Source of the DNA: Verrucomicrobiia bacterium
GTDB lineage: Bacteria > Verrucomicrobiota > Verrucomicrobiia > Limisphaerales > UBA11358
Length of the DNA: 8,250 bases
NCBI GenBank assembly: GCA_030044395.1
Contig: JASHVW010000372.1
Span: 1-8,250 of the forward strand
Direction: 5' to 3'
The notes under the pieces are model-generated. The model was not told the origin of the DNA and ran no database searches. It saw nothing but the letters and a program-made list of their open reading frames with translations. Below are positions 1 to 7,043 of this stretch, piece by piece (the stretch's first letter is position 1; each line of letters starts with the position of its first letter). The position numbers and the translations under genes were made by a program.

Positions 1-516
1 TATCGCCGCCAGGCCGCGCGGGCGGAAAAAGCAAAAGCACAGGCCGGTAAAGAAATAAGCCAGCGCGATCCGTTGCAACACCCCCAGCAGCCGGATGCCG
101 GGCCAGAGATGGTCGAACCCGCCGTATTCAAATATGCCAAGCCCGTACAGCAGCACGCTCCGGATCACCACTCGCTTCAACGCTTGGGCACGGCCAACGG
201 TCGCAATGGCTTTGCCGAGCGAAAAAACCGCTGAAGCTCCCGCCATGAAAACAAACAACGGGAAAATCAGATCGTAAAAACGGAATCCCTGCCATTGAGA
301 ATGGCTGAGCTCATAGGCAAAAAATTCGGCCGTCTTGCTCTGGCTCATGTCATGCAAGGAGTAGGCCAGCGAATCGGCGCCAAGGATCCAGAACATATCG
401 AACCCGCGCAACGCATCCAAAGACATCAACCGTTGGCTGGCGAAGGAACCTTGAACCGGGACGCTCGGCGGCGGCGCAGACTTGACAGGCTCGGTTCCTG
501 GTATTGTCGTATTCAC
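1..516 (-). CDS. DUF5009 / heparan-alpha-glucosaminide N-acetyltransferase-like membrane protein (N-terminal 172 residues, cut by window edge)
   Basis: Translating the complement from a GTG at 516-514 gives an open frame of 172 residues running off the left edge. A polar, proline-rich N-terminus (1-28) leads into the family hallmark RLMSLDALRGFDMFWILGA (residues 29-47). An H-x-x-W-x-G segment (H72, W75, G77) then precedes DLIFPLFVFMAGAS (82-95), and LGVLQRIALAYFF (144-156) follows. These motifs match the YeiB/HGSNAT-like acyltransferases, multipass proteins that move acyl groups across the membrane onto sugars. At least four hydrophobic segments are visible. A stop codon (TAG, read on the complement of 532-534) lies just upstream, so the start must be the GTG or a later codon. 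ATG at 426-424 (residue 31) is possible but would remove part of the hallmark. The gene is divergent from the GH99-like gene, 101 bp away, which suggests a glycan-related role. The acyl acceptor is unknown. Family assignment is confident; substrate and exact start are not. Confidence 0.85.
   Translation of the reverse strand, partial: MNTTIPGTEPVKSAPPPSVPVQGSFASQRLMSLDALRGFDMFWILGADSLAYSLHDMSQSKTAEFFAYELSHSQWQGFRFYDLIFPLFVFMAGASAVFSLGKAIATVGRAQALKRVVIRSVLLYGLGIFEYGGFDHLWPGIRLLGVLQRIALAYFFTGLCFCFFRPRGLAAI
491..513 (-). repeat. Short dispersed repeat, copy 1
   Basis: This 23-bp stretch matches 5015-5037 at 21 of 23 positions, in the same plus-strand orientation. The differences are at 500 and 508. 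This copy lies inside the first codons of the membrane acyltransferase gene, immediately after the proposed GTG start. The other copy is intergenic. Confidence 0.5.
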
Positions 517-617
517 GGTGAAGCCGCTACCCTAACGCATCGCCCGCAAGTTGCCAGCCAAATCGCTAATGCCTTGATTTGCCCCGACCGCTCTTTAAGG
601 ATTGCAAAAGTTGAATT

Positions 618-2876
618 ATGAAATCGCTGACGTCACTGCGTGTTTTGTTGCCGGCAATCTTCCTGATTGCGGCCAGTTGCAATGCGGACACCCATTCGAC
701 GGTCACGGTCGTCAGTTATTATTTTGGCAATTATCATCCCGGCGACCCGCGCAACGTGAAGACCAAAGGTCCCGATTGGTCTGAGTGGGAGTTGGTCAGG
801 AACGCGAAGCCGCGTTTCCCGGGTCACCAGCAACCCCATGTCCCCCTTTGGGGCTACACCGACGAATCCAAACCGGAAGTGATGGCGCAAAAAATTGCCG
901 CCGCCGCCGACCACGGCATCGGCGCGTTCATTTTTGACTGGTATTATTACAATGACGGGCCGTTTCTGGATTCGCCGATTGACCGGGGATTTTTGCAGGC
1001 GACCAACAATGGGCGGCTCAAGTTCGCCTTCATGTGGGCCAATCACGACTGGCTCGATATCCAACCCTGCCATCGCGGTGCGCCCCCAAAGCTCCTCTAT
1101 CCGGGTCAGGTCACACCCGCGACGTTCCGCAAAATCTGCGACCACCTCATCAAAGATTATTTTGTCCGCGCCAATTACTGGCGTGTCGAAGGCAAGCCGT
1201 ATTTCTCATTTTACGATCTCCAAAATCTGGTGGACAGTTTCGGCTCGGTGCAGGCCACGCGCGCCGCGCTGGATGAGTTTCGCGCCAGGGCCAAGGCGGC
1301 GGGACTGCCCGGATTGCATCTTAATGCGGTCGTGTGGGGACAAACCATTCTGCCTGGCGAAAAGAACGTCGCCGATCCGGTCAAACTGGTCCACGACCTT
1401 GGATTCGATTCGGTCACTTCCTATGTTTGGATTCACCACGTGGCGCTGCCGTACCAGCAGACGGAGTACAATTTTGTTCGCGACCGCTACTTTGATTACT
1501 GGTCAAGGGCCGCGACGAATTTTGGCGTGCCTTACATTCCCAACGTCACCATGGGGTGGGACCCAAGTCCGCGCGCCGACCAGTCGCAGCCCTTCGACAA
1601 CTCCGGCTATCCATTCATGAACACTATCACCGATAACACTCCGGAAAATTTCTGCATCGCGCTGGAACTGGCCAAACGGCGTCTCCTCGCCGAACCCGGC
1701 GGGTTGCGCATCCTCAACTTAAACTGTTGGAACGAGTGGACCGAAGGCAGTTACCTGGAACCCGACGCCGTTCACGGCATGGCCTATCTGGATGCCGTGA
1801 AACAAGTCTTTGGCGCACCGGCGGCGTCCTCCGCCTCCATCAGCCATCCAGGCCCATCGGGAACATCGCTCATTCCCGTGACGCAAGTTGTCCCTTATGG
1901 CGACCGCCGTCCGGCGGCGAAATATCGGCTGGATGCCCGGGATACTGGACCCGTTTTCGAACACGGCGCTGGTCCGAACCAGTGCGATTATCTGGGTGCG
2001 CGCGATGTTTGGGCCTGGGAAAGCGGCGGAACCTATTTCATGCATTACGATGGCGCGGGTTTGAAAGGCTGGCTCGCTTGTCTGGCGACCAGCACGAACC
2101 TGACAAATTGGACGGCGCACGGACCGGTTCTCGATTTTGGCGCGGCCAATGAGGAGGATTCCGCTTCCGCATCCTACGGCACGACTTTTTTTGACGGGCG
2201 GGTTTGGCGCATGTTTTATCTCGCCACCCACCGTGCGTCGTTCGCGCCGGATTTCATTCCCATGGTCCCGTACGCCACGATGGAGGCGCGCAGCGGTTCG
2301 CCGTGGGGACCGTGGAAAAAACAGCCCGGTATCCGGCCAGTCAGTTGCCGGCCCGGAACTTATTACAGCGACACCGCGTGTCCGGCGCAAATTGTCAAAC
2401 AGGGCGATGAATACATGATGTTCTTCAGCGCGGCCGCCAGCCACCAGGGCAAATTACTGCGCACTCTGGGAATTGCGCGGACGAAAAATCTCGACGGCAT
2501 TTGGAGGATTGATCCGCAGCCAATCGTGCCTTCGAGCGAGCAGATTGAAAATTCCTCGATGTACTTTCAGCCGTCAAACCAAACATGGTTTCTCTTTTCC
2601 AATCATGTCGGGATTGAGAACGGGAACGAATTTACGGACGCCATCTGGGTTTATTGGACCCGCGATTTGAATCACTGGAATCCCGCAAACAAAGCGGTCG
2701 TGCTGGACGGAAGGAACTGCACTTGGAGCCACAAATGCATTGGACTGCCTTCCGTCCTGAAAGTCGGCAACCGGCTCGCTGTCTTTTACGACGCCCCTGG
2801 CGGCGACAGTACCAGCCACATGAACCGTGATGTCGGCCTTGCCTGGCTGAGCTTGCCTTTGAACGTTCCGGAATGA
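618..2876 (+). CDS. Secreted GH99/WbsX-like glycoside hydrolase with C-terminal five-bladed-propeller-type domain
   Basis: The protein has 752 residues. It starts with a lipoprotein-like signal (hydrophobic 9-19, then A18-A19-S20-C21), so it is probably exported and lipid-anchored at C21. Residues about 30-395 look like the GH99/WbsX-like barrel: SYYFGNYHPGD (33-43), an IFDWYYYND strand (105-113), FAFMWANHDW, and the hallmark CWNEWTEGSYLEPD (370-383). E373 and E376 have the three-residue spacing of the two catalytic glutamates known in bacterial GH99 endo-alpha-mannosidases; equating them is inference. A Ser/Pro-rich linker (about 400-430) joins a C-terminal domain (about 435-752) with GH43/GH32/GH130-type propeller repeats (for example CDYLGARDVWAWE from C456, then TNLTNWTAHGPVLDFG). 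The role is probably cleavage of an extracellular glycan; the substrate is unknown. No good Shine-Dalgarno precedes the ATG; an AAGG lies about 17 nt upstream. The gene is divergent from the membrane acyltransferase. Family is confident for the N-terminal domain and moderate for the C-terminal domain. Confidence 0.85.
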   Translation: MKSLTSLRVLLPAIFLIAASCNADTHSTVTVVSYYFGNYHPGDPRNVKTKGPDWSEWELVRNAKPRFPGHQQPHVPLWGYTDESKPEVMAQKIAAAADHGIGAFIFDWYYYNDGPFLDSPIDRGFLQATNNGRLKFAFMWANHDWLDIQPCHRGAPPKLLYPGQVTPATFRKICDHLIKDYFVRANYWRVEGKPYFSFYDLQNLVDSFGSVQATRAALDEFRARAKAAGLPGLHLNAVVWGQTILPGEKNVADPVKLVHDLGFDSVTSYVWIHHVALPYQQTEYNFVRDRYFDYWSRAATNFGVPYIPNVTMGWDPSPRADQSQPFDNSGYPFMNTITDNTPENFCIALELAKRRLLAEPGGLRILNLNCWNEWTEGSYLEPDAVHGMAYLDAVKQVFGAPAASSASISHPGPSGTSLIPVTQVVPYGDRRPAAKYRLDARDTGPVFEHGAGPNQCDYLGARDVWAWESGGTYFMHYDGAGLKGWLACLATSTNLTNWTAHGPVLDFGAANEEDSASASYGTTFFDGRVWRMFYLATHRASFAPDFIPMVPYATMEARSGSPWGPWKKQPGIRPVSCRPGTYYSDTACPAQIVKQGDEYMMFFSAAASHQGKLLRTLGIARTKNLDGIWRIDPQPIVPSSEQIENSSMYFQPSNQTWFLFSNHVGIENGNEFTDAIWVYWTRDLNHWNPANKAVVLDGRNCTWSHKCIGLPSVLKVGNRLAVFYDAPGGDSTSHMNRDVGLAWLSLPLNVPE

Positions 2877-2934
2877 CGTGACCCAATTTGCCAAAGAAAT
2901 CAGATATATTTGGTTGACGCCGCAGTTCCGGAGC

Positions 2935-2951
2935 GCGGGTCTGCGACCCGC
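2935..2951. repeat. GC-rich palindrome (GCGGGTC-TGC-GACCCGC)
   Basis: Two perfect 7-bp inverted arms are separated by a 3-nt loop, within the stretch CCGGAGCGCGGGTCTGCGAC starting at 2929. There is no T tract after it, so it is not a typical rho-independent terminator. From general familiarity I believe similar palindromes are dispersed in intergenic DNA of Verrucomicrobia; this was not checked here. Confidence 0.6.
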
Positions 2952-3166
2952 AGCGGTATGGCTTCACGAAGGACGTTTGGAATAGCCTGCGACGCCTCAA
3001 AACTTAGCCTGGGACCAGCGAGTCCGCGAGCGCCGCCCCGGGTAATGACCCCCAAAATCCGGCCGCACTTTGCGAAGCCGCGCGATAGCGCCAGTCTGAT
3101 CTGCGGCCTTCGGCCAAACGATTGCCCCCCGGACGCGACTGCAAATCGCTGAAATAAAAGAATTTC

Positions 3167-3187
3167 TGCTTTCCGCTTTCTGCTTTC
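3167..3187. repeat. Three tandem 7-bp units (YGCTTTC)
   Basis: TGCTTTC, CGCTTTC and TGCTTTC follow each other without gaps and form a pyrimidine-rich tract about 65 bp before the dehydrogenase start codon. The complement would read as Lys/Glu/Ser/Arg repeats, which often appear as spurious low-complexity proteins. No function is evident. Confidence 0.6.
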
Positions 3188-3250
3188 TACAGTATTTTTT
3201 AACCCGCTCTAAAACACGGGGAAATATTAAATCAAACGTTAAATGCCACG

Positions 3251-4993
3251 ATGCAACCAAACAATTCTTTCGCGCGAACGTTCTTGAGCCGGCTGCTGAT
3301 GCTTGCCGTGATCGCAACCGCCGGCAAGGCATGGGCCCAGACGGCGCCCGTCGGAGATGCGGCGCGTGGGCGCGCTTACTTTCAAGTCAGTTGTGCGATT
3401 TGTCATTCGGACACCCTTGGTCCCGACAATACCGTCATCCACAAACAAGGTCCAAGCCTTGTGGGTGTGGTCGGTCGGTCGGCAGCCTCAAATCCCCATT
3501 TCAATTATTCCGCAGCCTTGCGCCAATCGGGGCTGGTCTGGGACGAGGCCACGTTATACCGTTTCCTGGCGAATCCCATGGTTGCCGTTCCGGGTACGGC
3601 CATGCCTATGCCCGTGCCCGATGATGCCAGCCGCGCGGATGTCATTGCCTACCTCGCGACGCTGAAACTTCCCCAGGGCGTCACCCTGAATTACCAAACT
3701 GTCGTCCCGGGCAGTGGCGGAATGAACCCCAATGACTGGCAGCGGCAGGCGCCCGGGATTGAACATCATTTTACCGAGGCCGACCTGCCCGCCCCGTATG
3801 CCACCCGTTCCGCTGGCAACGGGCCGCAAATCGTGCCGCAGCCGCCCGGTGCCACGTTGTCGGTCCCGCCGGGATTTACCGTTAAAAAATTTGCCCAGGG
3901 CCTTTCCAACCCCCGTTTGCTCCGCGTCGCGCCGAATGGCGACATCTTTATCGCCGAGACCGGGCCCAGCCGCATCCGGGTGATGCGGGCGGCCGATGGT
4001 GCCGATGCGCCGGAAGTGAATCAAATTTACGCCAGCGACTTGGATCATCCCTTCGGCCTGGCGTTCTATCCGCCGGGCCACAATCCGCGGTGGCTCTATG
4101 TCGCAAATCGAAATTCGATCGTACGCTTTGCCTATCACAATGGCGATTTGATCGCGTCCGGTCAGCCGGAAGTCGTCGTGCCCAAACTGGCCAACACCAC
4201 TGGCGGCCATACCACGCGGGACGTGGCATTTTCGCGCGATGGCAGGCGGATGTTTATTTCCGTTGGCTCGGGATCAAACGTGGCCGAGGAGATGGACAAC
4301 AATCCACCCGAGGCAATATCGGCTTGGGAAGCCGAAAACGGCAAAGGCGCAACTTGGGGCCCCGAATGGCACCGGGCCGACATACTCGTGACTGATCCGG
4401 ACGGGCGTCAGCCGTTGCGTCCATATGCGACGGGCATTCGCAATGGAGTTGGTTTGGCCGTGAATCCCGAAACCGGTGACTTGTGGGTGTCCGTCAATGA
4501 GCGCGACGATCTGGGAGACGACCTCGTCCCGGATTATGTGACCCGCGTAAGGGAGGGGGGCTTCTATGGGTGGCCCTGGTATTATATGGGGAACCACGAA
4601 GACCCGCGCCATGCCGGGCAGCGGCCGGATTTGGCGGGTCAGCCCATTGTCCCGGATGTGTTGGAGCAATCGCATTCCGCCTCGCTCGAAATGACTTTCT
4701 ACACCGCTACGAACGGCGTGGCCGCGTTTCCGGCGGAGTATCGCGGAGATGCGTTCGTGGCGTTTCACGGCTCATGGAACCGCAATACTCGGACCGGCTA
4801 CAAGATTGTCCGGGTCCGAGTCAATCAGGGTGTGCCGACGGGCGAATATGATGATTTCATGACCGGGTTTGTGGTGGATGATTCCAGTGTCTGGGGACGT
4901 CCCGTGGGTGTCGCCGTGGCGCACGACGGCGCTCTGCTCGTGACCGAGGACGGCAATGGCACGATGTGGCGCATCGCTTGGGTCGCACATTGA
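3251..4993 (+). CDS. Periplasmic cytochrome c - PQQ-dependent sorbosone/glucose dehydrogenase-like fusion protein
   Basis: The protein has 580 residues. A signal peptide (R9, R14, hydrophobic 15-24, A27-W28-A29 before Q30) sends it to the periplasm. Residues about 33-130 are a class I cytochrome c domain: the heme site CAICH (C48, C51, H52) and GTAMP with M118 as likely axial ligand. A linker containing HHFTEADLPAPYATRSAGNG leads into a soluble glucose/L-sorbosone dehydrogenase-like six-bladed propeller (about 195-578), with PPGFTVKKFAQGLSNPRLLR, ANTTGGHTTRDVAFSRDGRR, ATGIRNGVGLAV and FVAFHGSWNRNTRTGYK. H320 in GGHTTRD corresponds by motif to the catalytic base of PQQ glucose dehydrogenase. 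The expected reaction is oxidation of a sugar or aldehyde, with electrons passed from PQQ to the fused heme and on to respiration. Substrate and cofactor use are inferred. The ATG at 3251 gives a complete signal peptide; no Shine-Dalgarno is visible. It converges on the minus-strand gene with a 72-bp gap. Confidence 0.9.
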   Translation: MQPNNSFARTFLSRLLMLAVIATAGKAWAQTAPVGDAARGRAYFQVSCAICHSDTLGPDNTVIHKQGPSLVGVVGRSAASNPHFNYSAALRQSGLVWDEATLYRFLANPMVAVPGTAMPMPVPDDASRADVIAYLATLKLPQGVTLNYQTVVPGSGGMNPNDWQRQAPGIEHHFTEADLPAPYATRSAGNGPQIVPQPPGATLSVPPGFTVKKFAQGLSNPRLLRVAPNGDIFIAETGPSRIRVMRAADGADAPEVNQIYASDLDHPFGLAFYPPGHNPRWLYVANRNSIVRFAYHNGDLIASGQPEVVVPKLANTTGGHTTRDVAFSRDGRRMFISVGSGSNVAEEMDNNPPEAISAWEAENGKGATWGPEWHRADILVTDPDGRQPLRPYATGIRNGVGLAVNPETGDLWVSVNERDDLGDDLVPDYVTRVREGGFYGWPWYYMGNHEDPRHAGQRPDLAGQPIVPDVLEQSHSASLEMTFYTATNGVAAFPAEYRGDAFVAFHGSWNRNTRTGYKIVRVRVNQGVPTGEYDDFMTGFVVDDSSVWGRPVGVAVAHDGALLVTEDGNGTMWRIAWVAH

Positions 4994-5014
4994 ACTCGGC
5001 GGCGCGCGTAGGGG

Positions 5015-5037
5015 TCGGTTCCTAGTATTGTAGTATT
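5015..5037 (-). repeat. Short dispersed repeat, copy 2
   Basis: This is the intergenic partner of 491-513 (21 of 23 identical). It lies in the 72-bp gap between two convergent genes and contains an internal 8-bp near-repeat (AGTATTGT, AGTATTAT). A perfect 10-bp palindrome, GGGTCGACCC, follows at 5049-5058. Neither looks like a terminator. Confidence 0.5.
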
Positions 5038-5065
5038 ATTGGATTGACGGGTCGACCCCGCCTCG

Positions 5066-6739
5066 TCAGTGCTGCCCCAGATTCAAAACAAGTTTCCCCG
5101 AGCCGTCAGCACTCACGCGAATTTCATCGTTTCCCATTTTCCGGCACGAACCCGATTCGGGCGGCAGTCGAAGCTCATAATCGGTCCCGGCGAATTTATA
5201 CTTGATGCCCTCCACCGTGACGGCCCGCACAACGGCCTTTTGCCCATCACCGCCCACCAGGTCCCAGGCCCAGTGCAACGGCTGCCCTTGCCCATTCACC
5301 CCCGCGCAAGTGATGCTCTTTTCCCCGCAGACAATCGAAAACCGTCCTCCGCCGGTTAGGGACTGCTCGATGCTCAGCTCTTTTGCGTCCAACTCTTTGA
5401 CCACCGGCGGACCCTCAGCCGTCATCGGCGATGTCGTGTCGTCAGCGTCCAGCAATACCGGCCACATCCCCAATGCCTTTGTTCCAGCCCCCCGCCAGGA
5501 CGCGCAATCCATGACCGGCAGGGTTTCATACGCCAATGATGTGTTCGTCAACGCGGTGCTGTGCGTCGGCGATACAACGCTTTCGTCAAAGCAATGAAGA
5601 TCACGGATAAAAAAGACGCCGTTCTGCCAAAACACATTGACACGATAATACCTGCTGTCGTACCAGACAGCCTTCCGCCCTTCGTGCTTCCAATCATCCA
5701 GCGCAACCACTGCCGTTGGCGGCGTCAGCGAATAATATCTGCGGAACCATTGGCCCGCTTGCGCCAGCGTTTCCACCTGAATCTCCCCAGCCTTGGCCAG
5801 CTTCGACAAAACTGATACCTGCTCCGTCAACCCAGCCTTCATCGCTTCCCATCCAAACGAATTTTCCTGCCCCGCCTGCGCATAGCCAAATGCCAGGCAC
5901 GGCTCATGGATCAAATTGTTCAGATACCATCCCACCCACCCCGCCGAACCGCCCGCCGCCGGATAAACCGGCTCCAGCGTCCACATCCCCGCCGAATACC
6001 CTTGATAAATCGGGTCGCTCCCGAGCATCCGAAAAATGGGCACGTCAATCTGCCCAGCCTTGGTCTGTGCCGGCATATAGGCGTCCAGACGGCTGGGATA
6101 ATATGCTTGGTTCCAATAACCGCCCCACAACGTATAGAAATCCGTCCCAATCTGGTCTTTGCAATTGCACGAAGCTACAATCCCGTATTTCCTTGCCATG
6201 TACTCCAGCGTCACCTCATCAATATACCAGGAGCCCACCGTTCTCGGGTAGTAACCAAAGATTCCTTTGAAGTCGGCCATATACGCGTCCACCAGCCTCC
6301 GCCGCTCGTCTGGCGTGTAGCCCGGTGAAAAACCAACATCAGCCTCCGGGTCCCATTCATGTCGTCCCCGCCATTTCAACCCCGCCCGTTCAACCAACTC
6401 TTCCGGAATTTCCCACCAGGCCGCGATCTCATCTTCGGCCCCCAATTTGGCCTTGAAAAGATTTTGGTAGTTCGTATCCATCAGCGCGTCATATTGCAAC
6501 GCAAACGTCGCCGGCGCTTTGACCCGTTTAACCACTTCAAGTTCTTGTGCGGTCGCCTCATACAGCGCCGCTTTCGAATCCGGAATGCGATAATCGCTGT
6601 CCCGGACAAAATTATAGATGGTAACGATGCGCGGTTCCGCGGCCGCCGCAGGCTGCGGAACCCCCGCCCACACTAATGGCAATGCCAGGAAGAAAATAAT
6701 TCCAGATCCCGGACACAAATGATTCTTTTCTGCGCTCAT
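5066..6739 (-). CDS. Exported protein of unknown function, possible polysaccharide-deacetylase/GH57-like barrel
   Basis: I chose ATG at 6739-6737 (557 residues). It puts a signal peptide at the very N-terminus (hydrophobic 13-26, then PQPAAAAEP, cleavage near residue 34). The longer frame from 7033 runs through an inserted repeat element. The mature part opens with a strand-like RIVTIYNFVRDSDYR (37-51), a helix, then PATFALQYDALMD (76-88), EIAAWWEIPEELV (104-116), VGSWYIDEVTLEYMARKYGI (168-187), a short Cys pair (C191, C193) and LWGGYWNQAYYPSR (204-217). Alternating strands and helices, with 'W-Y-I-D-E...L-Y-M-A-K-Y-G-I', recall deacetylase/GH57/GH38-type barrels, but I see no classical metal-binding H-x3-H motif. 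Residues beyond about 460 look beta-rich and may be an accessory domain. The role may be glycan-related given the neighbours. Export is confident; fold is tentative; function is unknown. It converges on the dehydrogenase gene. Confidence 0.75.
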   Translation of the reverse strand: MSAEKNHLCPGSGIIFFLALPLVWAGVPQPAAAAEPRIVTIYNFVRDSDYRIPDSKAALYEATAQELEVVKRVKAPATFALQYDALMDTNYQNLFKAKLGAEDEIAAWWEIPEELVERAGLKWRGRHEWDPEADVGFSPGYTPDERRRLVDAYMADFKGIFGYYPRTVGSWYIDEVTLEYMARKYGIVASCNCKDQIGTDFYTLWGGYWNQAYYPSRLDAYMPAQTKAGQIDVPIFRMLGSDPIYQGYSAGMWTLEPVYPAAGGSAGWVGWYLNNLIHEPCLAFGYAQAGQENSFGWEAMKAGLTEQVSVLSKLAKAGEIQVETLAQAGQWFRRYYSLTPPTAVVALDDWKHEGRKAVWYDSRYYRVNVFWQNGVFFIRDLHCFDESVVSPTHSTALTNTSLAYETLPVMDCASWRGAGTKALGMWPVLLDADDTTSPMTAEGPPVVKELDAKELSIEQSLTGGGRFSIVCGEKSITCAGVNGQGQPLHWAWDLVGGDGQKAVVRAVTVEGIKYKFAGTDYELRLPPESGSCRKMGNDEIRVSADGSGKLVLNLGQH

Positions 6740-6789
6740 CCCGCCGGAAACAGAAGTTAATATTTGATCGAGGTAATTTTCCAGCTTGA

Positions 6790-6798
6790 AAATACGCC
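6790..6798. repeat. Left target-site duplication (AAATACGCC)
   Basis: This 9-bp sequence directly abuts the left inverted repeat and is repeated identically and in the same orientation directly outside the right inverted repeat (7072-7080). Confidence 0.75.
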
Positions 6799-6825
6799 GG
6801 GCGCATCTCACTTTTTTGCAGATTG
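6799..6825 (+). repeat. Left terminal inverted repeat
   Basis: It reads GGGCGCATCTCA, C, TTTTTT, GCAGATTG. It pairs with the complement of 7044-7071: the first 12 bases, the T6 run and the last 8 bases are identical. Confidence 0.75.
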
Positions 6826-6917
6826 GAAAATGCCATGATAAGTTATTGCAGAAGGCCGTGTGGATGAATGCGAAAGGCTGAATCAGTCGCAGAGCCGCTC
6901 CGCAAATCCAGGCATGT

Positions 6918-6960
6918 CCTCGTCCCTTTCCTTCTCCAGGGGGAGAAGGCCAGGATGAGG
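6918..6960. repeat. Nested 43-bp palindrome inside the element
   Basis: Inner arms CCTTCTCC (6930-6937) and GGAGAAGG (6942-6949) are perfect around a 4-nt loop. Outer arms CCTCGTCC (6918-6925) and GGATGAGG (6953-6960) pair with one G-U. The complement translates to a SPPGEG-type string, seen widely in spurious proteins from dispersed palindromes of this class. It has no T tract and sits over 170 bp from either gene, so a terminator role is unlikely. Confidence 0.7.
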
Positions 6961-7043
6961 GCGGGCTTTTAAAAACGTCCTTCATTTCAAATCCAACCCG
7001 GAATCCAAAACTCGGGTGTTCAGTTTTTTTCATTTTGATGGGT

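Larger units (their letters stand above)
2877..3250. other. 374-bp intergenic region with repeat-like DNA, no convincing gene
   Basis: The region separates two plus-strand genes. It holds a perfect 7-bp-arm palindrome (2935-2951), a GC-rich middle part with no recognisable coding pattern, a small GGCC-TTC-GGCC hairpin (3105-3115), a three-unit 7-bp tandem repeat (3167-3187), and an AT-rich final 60 bp that probably carries the promoter of the downstream dehydrogenase. The open frames here (for example 2910-3152) have low-complexity, Arg/Pro/Ser-rich translations typical of non-coding GC-rich repeats. I see no clear rho-independent terminator after the upstream gene. Confidence 0.6.

Noticed and set aside
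574..599. TTGATT ... TTTAAG as a promoter for the GH99-like gene
   Set aside because: The spacer is only 14 bp and the -10 match is poor.
1719..2444. Minus-strand 241-codon open frame
   Set aside because: It lies wholly inside the GH99-like gene, its translation has no recognisable motif, and it is an expected shadow in GC-rich DNA.
3105..3115. GGCC-TTC-GGCC hairpin as a terminator or RNA element
   Set aside because: The 4-bp stem has no T tract and such matches are common in GC-rich DNA.
2910..3152. Possible small gene in the 374-bp gap
   Set aside because: It covers the palindrome and GC-rich repeat DNA; the translation is low complexity without a start signal or domain.
3554..4210. Minus-strand 218-codon open frame
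   Set aside because: It is antisense to the clearly coding cytochrome-dehydrogenase gene and shows no domain pattern.
5049..5058. GGGTCGACCC palindrome as a bidirectional terminator between convergent genes
   Set aside because: It has no loop and no T tract on either side, so it cannot act as a standard rho-independent terminator.
5716..6270. Plus-strand 184-codon open frame
   Set aside because: Its Pro/Ser-rich translation is antisense to the secreted-protein gene, which has a coherent signal peptide and fold pattern.
6740..7033. Coding extension of the minus-strand secreted protein to a start at 7033
   Set aside because: It reads through the inserted element and its palindrome, and would bury the signal peptide. 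The start at 6739 is better.
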